From: Caldifarciminota bacterium
GTDB taxonomy: Bacteria > Hydrothermota > Tepidihabitantia > Tepidihabitantales > Tepidihabitantaceae
Direction of reading: 5' to 3'
Assembly: GCA_016935775.1 (NCBI GenBank)
Contig: JAFGQF010000208.1
Span: 1 to 5,881, forward strand
Length of the DNA stretch: 5,881 nucleotides
Below are positions 1-5,489 of the stretch, piece after piece. The first letter of the stretch is position 1; every line of letters begins with the position of its first letter. Below the pieces are notes generated by a model. That model was given only the letters and a program-made list of their open reading frames with translations, did no database searches and had not been told where the DNA came from. Made by a program: the position numbers and the translations under genes.

Positions 1-825
1 CTGCGCCGGGCGCGCGAGCAGAACCAGGCCTTGCTGATGGAGCAGCGGCTGAAGTTGCACGAGCTCGAGCAACACCGGCGCCAGTTGGTCGAGGAGGCGC
101 GCGACAACTACCAGACCGACATCGAGAGTTTCGTGCCCGAGACGCAGGACGACGCCGCGGCCCGGCTCGACCGGGTGCGGCAGCGGCTCGAGGCGCTGGG
201 CCGGGTGAACCCGCTGGCGGCCGAGGAATACGAGCAGGAGAAGCGCGACCTTGACAAGCTCGCCCAGCAGCGCGACGATGTGGTCGGGGCTCGGGCCAAC
301 CTGCTGGCGTCCATCGACGAGATCGACCACCACGCCCGCGAACGTTTCCTGGCGACGTTCGGCGAGGTGCGGCACCATTTCCAGGCGGTGTTCCGCGAGC
401 TGTTCCTCGAGGGCGAGGCCGACCTCGTGCTGGCCGACGAGACCCGGCCGCTCGAGTCCGAGATAACCATCTTCGCCAGGCCGCGCGGGAAGAACCCGAA
501 GCGGCTCGAGCAGCTCTCGGATGGCGAGAAGGCGCTGCTGGCGGTGTCGCTGCTGTTCGCCTTCTACCGCGTGAAGCCGGCGCCGTTCTGCTTCCTCGAC
601 GAGGTGGACGCGCCGCTCGACGACGCCAACGTCGCCAGGTTCGCCGACTACCTGAAGCGGATGTCGGAGCGGACCCAGGTCATCATCATCACCCACAACC
701 GGCTGACCGTCGAGCGGGCCGACTCGCTGTTCGGGGTGACCGCGGAGCAGCCGGGCGTTTCCAAGCTGGTGTCGGTCAGCCTGGCCGACTACCGCGACTC
801 CGAGCTCGCCGGCTCGGTGAGCTAG
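1..825 (+). CDS. smc: Chromosome segregation protein SMC, C-terminal part (5' end outside window)
   Basis: This is the last 274 residues of a bacterial SMC, the ATPase subunit of condensin that folds and resolves chromosomes together with ScpA and ScpB. The frame is open from base 1, so the gene begins upstream; the TTG at 31 is not a real start. Residues 1 to about 110 are charged coiled coil, including the conserved GRVNPLAAEEY stretch (67-77) that leads back into the head. The C-terminal ATPase half follows: signature motif LSDGE (172-176), Walker B FCFLDEVDAP with D200 and catalytic E201, D-loop LDD, switch histidine H232 in ITHN, and the SMC-typical ending PGVSKLVSVSL (251-261). The signature motif is odd because the family normally has LSGGE. 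ftsY follows after 6 bases, an smc-ftsY order also known from Bacillus. Family assignment is very secure; the N-terminal Walker A, arm and hinge are not in view. Confidence 0.97.
   Translation: MRRAREQNQALLMEQRLKLHELEQHRRQLVEEARDNYQTDIESFVPETQDDAAARLDRVRQRLEALGRVNPLAAEEYEQEKRDLDKLAQQRDDVVGARANLLASIDEIDHHARERFLATFGEVRHHFQAVFRELFLEGEADLVLADETRPLESEITIFARPRGKNPKRLEQLSDGEKALLAVSLLFAFYRVKPAPFCFLDEVDAPLDDANVARFADYLKRMSERTQVIIITHNRLTVERADSLFGVTAEQPGVSKLVSVSLADYRDSELAGSVS
816..820 (+). promoter_or_regulatory. Probable ribosome binding site of ftsY
   Basis: GGTGA matches the 3' part of the AGGAGGTGA anti-SD complement. It lies inside the last codons of smc, 11 bases before the ftsY ATG at 832. The spacing is a little long, so this is a moderate call. 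Its position suggests translation of ftsY coupled to termination on smc. Confidence 0.45.
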
Positions 826-831
826 CCCCCG

Positions 832-1707
832 ATGTCGCCCGGGGTTTTCGGCCGCGGTTTTGCCCGGCTGAAACAGGCGCTGTCCCGGACCCGCAACTCG
901 TTCCGCCGGCTGCTCGACACCCGCGACGAAAGCGAGCTGGAGGAGCTGCTGCTGGCCGCGGATGTCGGAGTGGCGGCGACTGACCGGCTGGTGGACCGGC
1001 TACGCGGGGCGACCGACCGGCGGGCGGTGCTGGAGGAGGAAGTCGCGCGGTTGCTTGAACCCGGAGCCGGGCCGGTGGCCGCGCCGGTGGAGCCGCCCCG
1101 GGTGGTGATGGTGGTCGGCGTCAACGGCTCGGGCAAGACGACGACCGTCGGCAAGCTCTGCCGGCTGTTCCGCGAACAGGGACAGCGGGTGCTGGTCGCC
1201 GCGGCCGACACCTACCGCGACGCGGCGTCGGACCAGCTGGCGGTCTGGGCCGCGCGGGCCGGCGTCGAACTAGTGGCGTCTACCCAGGGCCAGGACGCGG
1301 CGGCGGTGGCGTTCGACGCGCTGACCCGCGCGAAGAGCCAGGGTTTTGACATCGCGCTGCTGGACACCGCGGGAAGACTGCATACCCGCACCGACCTGAT
1401 GGCCGAGGTGGCCAAGATCCGGCGCGTCTGCGCCAGGGTCAAGCCGGGCGCGCCCGACGATATCTGGCTGGTGCTGGACGCGACGGTCGGCCAGAACGGG
1501 CTGCGCCAGGCCCGGGCGTTCCACGATGAGCTGGGCCTGACCGGGCTGGTGGTGGCCAAGCTCGACGGCACGGCCCGGGGCGGGGTGATGATTCCCGTGG
1601 TGCAGGAACTCGGGGTGCCGGTCCGGTACGTCGGGACCGGCGAGAGGCTCGAGGACATCGAGCCGTTCGACGCCCGGGCGTTCGCCCGCGCGTTGCTCGA
1701 GAGCTAG
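832..1707 (+). CDS. ftsY: Signal recognition particle receptor FtsY
   Basis: This 291-residue SRP-family GTPase is the membrane receptor that pairs with Ffh to deliver ribosomes making membrane proteins to the Sec translocon. The N domain (about 1-85) opens with the FtsY-type pattern GFARLKQALSRTR. The G domain shows the P-loop GVNGSGKTTT (96-105), DTYRDAA (126-132), DTAGR (178-182), AKLDGTARGG (242-251) and GTGE (268-271), followed by an EPFD..AF C-terminal helix. FtsY rather than Ffh is supported by this ending, the absence of an M domain and the smc neighbour. There is no acidic N-terminal A domain, so it is a short NG-type FtsY; basic and amphipathic N-terminal residues would have to provide membrane contact. 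DTYRDAA and TQGQDAAAV depart slightly from the usual DTFRAAA and GADPAAV. The ATG 6 bases after the smc stop gives a normal family length. The stop overlaps the convergent HEAT gene. Confidence 0.96.
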   Translation: MSPGVFGRGFARLKQALSRTRNSFRRLLDTRDESELEELLLAADVGVAATDRLVDRLRGATDRRAVLEEEVARLLEPGAGPVAAPVEPPRVVMVVGVNGSGKTTTVGKLCRLFREQGQRVLVAAADTYRDAASDQLAVWAARAGVELVASTQGQDAAAVAFDALTRAKSQGFDIALLDTAGRLHTRTDLMAEVAKIRRVCARVKPGAPDDIWLVLDATVGQNGLRQARAFHDELGLTGLVVAKLDGTARGGVMIPVVQELGVPVRYVGTGERLEDIEPFDARAFARALLES

Positions 1708-3329
1708 CCGCCGGCCGGCGGCTTTTCCCCGGTTTCGAGGGCGATGGCGCCGAGGCGGTCAACCGCCCGGCGGGCGGCGTCGCGCGCCGCGCGCGGCGCG
1801 CGGCTCATCGGCCAGGGCCGGGCAAGCCGGGAAAGCCGCGGCAGCAGGTCGGCGGCACGCAGGCTGACCAGTCCCTCGATTGCGGCAACCTGGAGTTCCG
1901 GGTTCGGCGAGTCGAGTTCGGCCTCGAGGTAGGGGCGGACGACCGGGTTGCCGATCGTCCCGAGAGCCCGGAGCGCGTTTACCCTGACGATGTCGTTGCC
2001 GTCCTTCAAGCGCTCGATCAACGGCATCGTCGCCCGGTAGTCGGCGAGCTTGCCCAGCGCTTCGGCAGCCATCGCCCGGACCAGGGTGTCGCGGTCGCCG
2101 AGGGCGCGGATGAGCTCCGGCACCGCCTGGCCTTCGCCGATTTCGCCCAGCGCCTGGCAGCTTACCACCCGTACCCAGGGCGTCGGATCCCGGAGGCCGG
2201 CGACCAGTCGCCGGCACGAGCCCTTGTGGCGCAGCCGGCCGAGCACGTCGGTCACCCGGATCCGGGTTTCCGCGCGCTGGGAGCCGAGCAGCCGGACGAG
2301 CGCGTCGAGCGCATCTTCACCCAGCCGTTCCAAGCCGTTGGCTGCGGCCCCGGCGACCGACGGGTTGTCGTGCTCGAGCAGTTCCGCGAGCAGGTCGGAG
2401 CAGCGCGGGTGGCGGATGCGCCCGAGTGCCCCGGCGGCGCCCAGCGCCACGCGGTCGTCGAGGTCGCGGCCGGCAACCGCCAGCGAATCGATCGCCGCCG
2501 GGTCGCCGATAGCGCCGAGAATCTCGACCGCGGCGGCGCGCACCATCGGGTTCTGGTGCCGAATCAGGTCGCGCAGCGGCATTACCGCGGCCCTGCCCCG
2601 GTCGAGCAGGGCGTTCATCGCGGCGATCCGTTCGGCCGCCCGTTCGCTGGCAAGCTGGCGGAGCAGCGGGCCGGTGTCGCGGGTGCTGACCCGGCGCACC
2701 GCAGCCTCGGCTGCGGTGCGAACGTCGGGGTTCGGGTCTTCACCGGCGAGACGGGTGAGCGGCACGGTCGATCTGGCGTCGCCAATCGCGCCCAGCGCCT
2801 GGCAGGCGGCGATGCGCATCGCCGGGTCGTCGTCGGCCAGCTCGTCGAGCAGCGGTTCCACGGCCCGGCTGTCACCGATCGTCCCGAGCGCGCCGGCGGC
2901 GGCGCTGCGGACCCTGGCCACGAGGTCGCGCAGCAGTTCGAGCAGGGCCGGCAGCGCTTCCGGTGAGCCGATCCTGCCCAGCGCCTCGGCGGTCGCGGCG
3001 CGGGTTTCCGGGTCGCGGTCGGCGACGTGACCGGCGAGCAGCTCGATGCTGCGCGGCGAGCGCAACCGGCCGAGCAGCCGGCTGAGCTCCGGGTAGAGCG
3101 GCTCGTCCCAGTTGCGCAGGTACTCGTGCAGCGGGTCGACCGCCTCGGCGCCGACCGTGGCCAGGGCTTCGGCCGCGCGGTTGCGCACCCCCGGGTCGCG
3201 ATCGCCCAGCACCAGGACGAGGGCGCCGGCCGCCTCGCGGCCGCCGAGCCGCTCGAGTTTCTCGACCGCGTGCAGCCGGACCGACGGCTCCCGGCTGGAC
3301 AGCCGCTCGACCAGTCCCCTGAGCGCCAT
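1704..3329 (-). CDS. HEAT-repeat protein (PBS-lyase-type repeats), function unknown
   Basis: This 541-residue protein is made almost entirely of helical HEAT-like repeats of about 31 residues. I count 16 to 17 units, most showing the pattern VR..A..ALG.IG followed by a second helix and a D-x-D/N-P turn; clear units lie near residues 107, 138, 169, 264, 388 and 419. Such arrays form a curved solenoid used as a binding scaffold. Similar repeats occur in phycobilisome lyases, but no lyase role is implied. There is no signal peptide, membrane segment or catalytic motif, so it is probably cytoplasmic. The last repeats decay into an Arg/Ala-rich stretch (about 508-525). The ATG lies 6 bases after the cutA stop, so the two are probably co-transcribed; the only SD-like sequence is a weak GGAAG 11 bases upstream. 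The 3' end overlaps ftsY by 4 bases and contains its terminator. The repeat class is certain; the partner and role are unknown. Confidence 0.93.
   Translation of the reverse strand: MALRGLVERLSSREPSVRLHAVEKLERLGGREAAGALVLVLGDRDPGVRNRAAEALATVGAEAVDPLHEYLRNWDEPLYPELSRLLGRLRSPRSIELLAGHVADRDPETRAATAEALGRIGSPEALPALLELLRDLVARVRSAAAGALGTIGDSRAVEPLLDELADDDPAMRIAACQALGAIGDARSTVPLTRLAGEDPNPDVRTAAEAAVRRVSTRDTGPLLRQLASERAAERIAAMNALLDRGRAAVMPLRDLIRHQNPMVRAAAVEILGAIGDPAAIDSLAVAGRDLDDRVALGAAGALGRIRHPRCSDLLAELLEHDNPSVAGAAANGLERLGEDALDALVRLLGSQRAETRIRVTDVLGRLRHKGSCRRLVAGLRDPTPWVRVVSCQALGEIGEGQAVPELIRALGDRDTLVRAMAAEALGKLADYRATMPLIERLKDGNDIVRVNALRALGTIGNPVVRPYLEAELDSPNPELQVAAIEGLVSLRAADLLPRLSRLARPWPMSRAPRAARDAARRAVDRLGAIALETGEKPPAGG
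1706..1726 (+). terminator. Probable rho-independent terminator of smc-ftsY
   Basis: Bases 1706-1723 are a perfect 18-base palindrome. It can fold as a GCCGCC/GGCGGC stem with a GGCC loop, and TTTT follows at 1723-1726. The stem starts on the last two bases of the ftsY TAG. The whole element lies inside the last codons of the opposing HEAT gene (its PPAGG tail). On the minus strand the stem is followed by TAGCTCTC, with no T-run, so it should act only on plus-strand transcripts. The T-run is short, hence moderate confidence. Confidence 0.6.
1781..1802. repeat. Perfect 22-base G/C-only palindrome
   Basis: The arm CGCGCGCCGCG (1781-1791) is followed directly by its exact reverse complement (1792-1802). 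It lies within the HEAT gene, over the codons for about R510-R516, and 74 bases past the ftsY stop. No T-run follows on either strand, so it is not a typical terminator. It could form a very stable hairpin or cruciform, or simply reflect alternating Arg/Ala codons at extreme GC. Confidence 0.85.
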
Positions 3330-3335
3330 CGGCCG

Positions 3336-3665
3336 TCAGTCTTCCGCCGGGCCGACCGATGCGGCGAGCCACGCCCGGTAGCGCTCGCTGGCCGCGGTTA
3401 TCGGCAGGGCGATGATTTCAGGCGTGTCGTAGGGGTGAAGCTCGGTGATTGCCTTCTCGAGCTCGGGCCAGTGGCCGCGGTCGGTCTTCATGAGGCAGAG
3501 CCACTCCTGCGCCTGCTCGACCGCGCCCTGCCAACGGTAGGTGCTGGTGACCGGGCCGACAACCTGGGCGCAGGCGGCGAGCCGCCGCTCGACCAGCGCC
3601 CGGGCGAGCCGGGCGGCGCCGGCTTCGTCGGGCAGGGTCGTGAACACCTGGAGCGGTTCGATCAC
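3336..3665 (-). CDS. cutA: Divalent-cation tolerance protein CutA
   Basis: This 109-residue CutA1 family protein is within the usual 100-115 range. CutA1 proteins are very stable trimers with a ferredoxin-like fold. They bind metal in vitro and were linked to copper tolerance in E. coli, but their cellular role is unsettled. Family marks in order are VFTTLPDE (7-14), LAACAQVVGPVTSTYRWQG (29-47), the KTD segment (60-62), and HPYDTPEIIALPI (77-89) followed by YRAWL (96-100). The start is the GTG at 3665-3663. An upstream extension is open in this frame, but it is only the antisense of parA and has no CutA similarity. No Shine-Dalgarno sequence precedes the GTG; instead a promoter-like element ends 6 bases before it. 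The gene is divergent from parA and immediately precedes the HEAT-repeat gene. Confidence 0.93.
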   Translation of the reverse strand: MIEPLQVFTTLPDEAGAARLARALVERRLAACAQVVGPVTSTYRWQGAVEQAQEWLCLMKTDRGHWPELEKAITELHPYDTPEIIALPITAASERYRAWLAASVGPAED

Positions 3666-3671
3666 CCGATG

Positions 3672-3700
3672 AGTCTGCCCACGGGGTCGAGGAGAGTCAA
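3672..3700 (-). promoter_or_regulatory. Putative promoter of cutA-HEAT operon
   Basis: Read on the minus strand, TTGACT (3700-3695, five of six -35 consensus bases) is followed by 17 bases and then CAGACT (3677-3672, three of six -10 bases). The -10 box ends 6 bases before the cutA GTG, which would place the transcript start on or beside the start codon. The spacing is ideal but the -10 is weak. Confidence 0.45.
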
Positions 3701-3704
3701 GGCG

Positions 3705-3718
3705 GTTTCCAGTGAAGA
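3705..3718. other. Degenerate parS-like sequence (weak)
   Basis: GTTTCCAGTGAAGA matches 10 of 14 positions of the chromosomal parS core GTTTCACGTGAAAC, with both GTTTC and GTGAA blocks in register. The central CACGTG, normally the most conserved part, is disrupted. It sits between the two divergent promoters, just upstream of parAB. It could be a remnant, a weak ParB operator, or chance. Confidence 0.2.
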
Positions 3719-3754
3719 ACGACCGGTTGCGAACGGACGAGCCGGGGCGGGGAG

Positions 3755-3782
3755 TTGACAGCAAGAGCCGCCGGGATACAGT
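3755..3782 (+). promoter_or_regulatory. Putative promoter of parAB operon
   Basis: A perfect -35 box TTGACA (3755-3760) is followed after 16 bases by TACAGT (3777-3782), which matches TANNNT and four of six -10 consensus bases. Only 6 bases separate the -10 from the parA ATG, so the predicted transcript begins at the start codon itself. This is a good housekeeping-sigma match in an otherwise GC-rich 123-base spacer. Confidence 0.65.
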
Positions 3783-3788
3783 TGCAGG

Positions 3789-4631
3789 ATGACGCGACGC
3801 ATCGCGGTCTGCAACCAGAAGGGCGGCGTCGGCAAGACGACGACCTCGGTCAACCTCGCCGCCGCGCTCGCGCGGCGGGCGGGCCGGACCCTGCTGGTTG
3901 ACCTCGACCCGCAGGCTCACGCGACGCTCGGCCTGGGCGTGGACCGGTCCACGCTGGGCGCCTCGGTTTACCACGCGCTGGCCGAGGCTCAGCGGGTCGA
4001 GTCGGCGATCCTGCCCGACCGTTCCCGCGGGTTGGACCTGCTGCCGGCGGCGATTGACCTTGCCGCGGCCGAGGTCGAGCTGGTGGACACCGAGGGACGC
4101 GAGAGCCGGCTCGACCGGGCGCTCGGGCTGATTGACCGGCACTACCGGTTCGTGGTGATCGATTGCCCGCCATCGCTCGGCATCCTGACGCTCAACGGCC
4201 TGGTGGCGGCGCACGGCGTGCTGGTGCCGGTCCAGGCCGAGTACTACGCGCTCGAGGGGATCGCGCGGTTGTTGGATACCATCAAGCTGGTGCGACACGG
4301 GCCGAACCCGGCACTGGAGGTCGAGGGCGTGCTGCTGACGATGTTCTCGAGCCGGCTGAATCTCGCCCGGCAGGTGGCGGAGGAGGTGCGCGACTACTTC
4401 GGCGAGGCGGTGTTCGAAACCGTCGTGCCGCGCAGCGTGCGGCTGGCCGAGGCTCCGAGCTTCGGGCAGCCGATCCTCGACTACGACCCGGGTTCGCCGG
4501 GCGCGCTCGCCTACCTGGCGGTGGCCGAGGAGCTGGTCGCGCGGTCCCGGGCGTCGCTGCCGATGGTGCGCGAAGAGGCCTACGTTCCGCAACCGGCCGC
4601 GCCGGACGGGAGACCGGAGGTCCAGGCGTGA
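3789..4631 (+). CDS. parA: Chromosome partitioning ATPase ParA (Soj family)
   Basis: This 280-residue deviant-Walker ATPase binds DNA non-specifically as an ATP dimer and is released by ParB, driving separation of replicated origins. Visible motifs are Walker A KGGVGKTT (11-18) with the signature lysine K11, the A' motif LLVDLDPQ (35-42), and Walker B FVVIDCPP (121-128). AEYYALEG (150-157) and the C-terminal VPRSVRLAEAP (223-233) with GQPILDYDP (236-244) are also typical. Length and the absence of an N-terminal helix-turn-helix domain point to the chromosomal type Ib-like group rather than plasmid type Ia. QAH after the A' motif, where QGN is usual, is a small departure. The ATG is fixed because the Walker A motif begins at residue 11. 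No usable Shine-Dalgarno sequence precedes it (GCAGG abuts the ATG), in contrast to parB. It is co-transcribed with parB, overlapping by 4 bases. Confidence 0.96.
   Translation: MTRRIAVCNQKGGVGKTTTSVNLAAALARRAGRTLLVDLDPQAHATLGLGVDRSTLGASVYHALAEAQRVESAILPDRSRGLDLLPAAIDLAAAEVELVDTEGRESRLDRALGLIDRHYRFVVIDCPPSLGILTLNGLVAAHGVLVPVQAEYYALEGIARLLDTIKLVRHGPNPALEVEGVLLTMFSSRLNLARQVAEEVRDYFGEAVFETVVPRSVRLAEAPSFGQPILDYDPGSPGALAYLAVAEELVARSRASLPMVREEAYVPQPAAPDGRPEVQA
4616..4621 (+). promoter_or_regulatory. Ribosome binding site of parB
   Basis: GGAGGT, a near-perfect Shine-Dalgarno sequence, lies 6 bases before the GTG at 4628. It decides the parB start over the long upstream extension that is open in the same frame. 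It also shows that this organism uses SD-led initiation, which contrasts with parA and cutA. Confidence 0.88.
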
Positions 4632-5467
4632 GCCGCCAGGCGCTGGGCAAGGGTATCCGGGCGATAATCCCGGAACAGACCCGCCAGGAGCTCGAGGGTG
4701 AGGCCCGGCTGCTCCGGCTCGACGAAGTTCGCCCCAACCCGTTTCAGCCGCGCGGCGAGACCGAGCTCGAGGACATCGCCGAGCTGGTCGAATCGGTTCG
4801 CGAGAACGGCATTCTCCAGCCGGTGGTCGTACGGCGCCGCCGCGACGGCTACGAACTGGTGATGGGCGAGCGGCGGTTCCGGGCCGCCCGCGCGGCCGGG
4901 CTTGAAACCATCCCGGCGGTGGTGCGCCGGGCGACCGACGCCGAGATGCTCGAACTGGCGCTGGTCGAGAACGTCCAGCGCAAGGACCTGAACCCGGTCG
5001 AGGAGGCGCTTGCCTACCGGCGGCTGGCCGACGAGTTCAAGCTCACCCACGAGGACATCTCCCGCAAGGTCGGCAAAGACCGTTCGACGGTCACCAACGC
5101 GCTCCGGCTGCTGTCCCTGCCCTACAAAGTGCGGGACCTGCTCGCGGCCGGCCGGATCAGCGCCGGGCATGCTCGCGCCCTGCTCGGGCTCACCAGCCGG
5201 CGCGACCAGGTCGCGCTCGCCGAGCGCATCGCCGGCGAAGGCCTGTCGGTGCGGGCGGTCGAGCGGCTCTGCGGCGGCGCGCGGCCGCAGCGGAAACGGG
5301 CCGAGCCCGATGTCCACGTCCGCGCGCTACAGGAACAGCTCCAGGAACGGCTCGGGACCCGGGTGCAGGTTTCCTGCCCGGCCCGGGGCGCGGGCCGGGT
5401 CGTCATCGTCTTTCACGGCCCCGATGACCTCGAGCGGATTGTCCGGCTGATCCGCGGCACCGGCTGA
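4628..5467 (+). CDS. parB: Chromosome partitioning protein ParB (Spo0J family)
   Basis: This 279-residue ParB is the centromere-binding CTPase clamp that loads at parS, slides along DNA, stimulates ParA and recruits SMC. It opens with GKGIRAIIPE (7-16), the ParA-activating N-terminal peptide type. The N-terminal CTP-binding domain shows NPFQPR (37-42), GILQPVVVR (61-69), GERRFRAA (80-87) and ENVQRKDLNP (114-123). A helix-turn-helix DNA-binding region covers about 140-162 (HEDISRKVGKDRSTV), followed by SAGHARALLGL (178-188). A basic linker (about 226-235) leads to a C-terminal dimerisation domain ending IVRLIRG. The start is the GTG overlapping the parA TGA as GTGA, with a strong SD ahead. Length is normal. 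Pairing with parA and the Spo0J-type motifs make this a chromosomal rather than plasmid system. Confidence 0.96.
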   Translation: MSRQALGKGIRAIIPEQTRQELEGEARLLRLDEVRPNPFQPRGETELEDIAELVESVRENGILQPVVVRRRRDGYELVMGERRFRAARAAGLETIPAVVRRATDAEMLELALVENVQRKDLNPVEEALAYRRLADEFKLTHEDISRKVGKDRSTVTNALRLLSLPYKVRDLLAAGRISAGHARALLGLTSRRDQVALAERIAGEGLSVRAVERLCGGARPQRKRAEPDVHVRALQEQLQERLGTRVQVSCPARGAGRVVIVFHGPDDLERIVRLIRGTG

Positions 5468-5489
5468 GCGGCGGCCGCGATTCACGGCG

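Noticed and set aside
826..848. Terminator-like C-run, CCCGGGG and TTTT between smc and ftsY
   Set aside because: The possible stem is only 4-5 pairs with a long loop and spans the ftsY start codon; the spacing argues for an operon, not a stop.
819..1709. Same nine bases GAGCTAGCC at the ends of smc and ftsY (819-827 and 1701-1709)
   Set aside because: Both are explained by a Ser-stop ending followed by C-rich sequence; no evidence of duplication or a site.
3716..3740. Short GAACG direct repeat and GTT-GCG-AAC motif in the cutA-parA spacer as a possible operator
   Set aside because: The arms are only 3-5 bases and the flanks do not pair; too weak to call an operator.
2050..3758. Long plus-strand open frames (326, 246 and 243 codons) opposite the HEAT and cutA genes
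   Set aside because: They are shadows: low-complexity Ser/Arg/Ala-rich or Gly/Arg-rich products without recognisable domains, lying opposite genes with clear repeat and family motifs in very GC-rich DNA.
3666..4592. N-terminal extension of the cutA frame to 418 residues
   Set aside because: The extra part is antisense to parA, lacks domain similarity and would cover the divergent promoters; CutA proteins are about 110 residues.
4163..4627. N-terminal extension of the parB frame to 434 residues
   Set aside because: It overlaps parA in another frame and is Gly/Arg-rich; GTG 4628 has a strong SD and gives the usual ParB start and length.
5409..5417. parS half-site-like TCTTTCACG near the end of parB, and a similar TTCACGG at 5482
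   Set aside because: There is no second arm in either case; the first is explained by parB codons and such 7-9 base matches are expected by chance.
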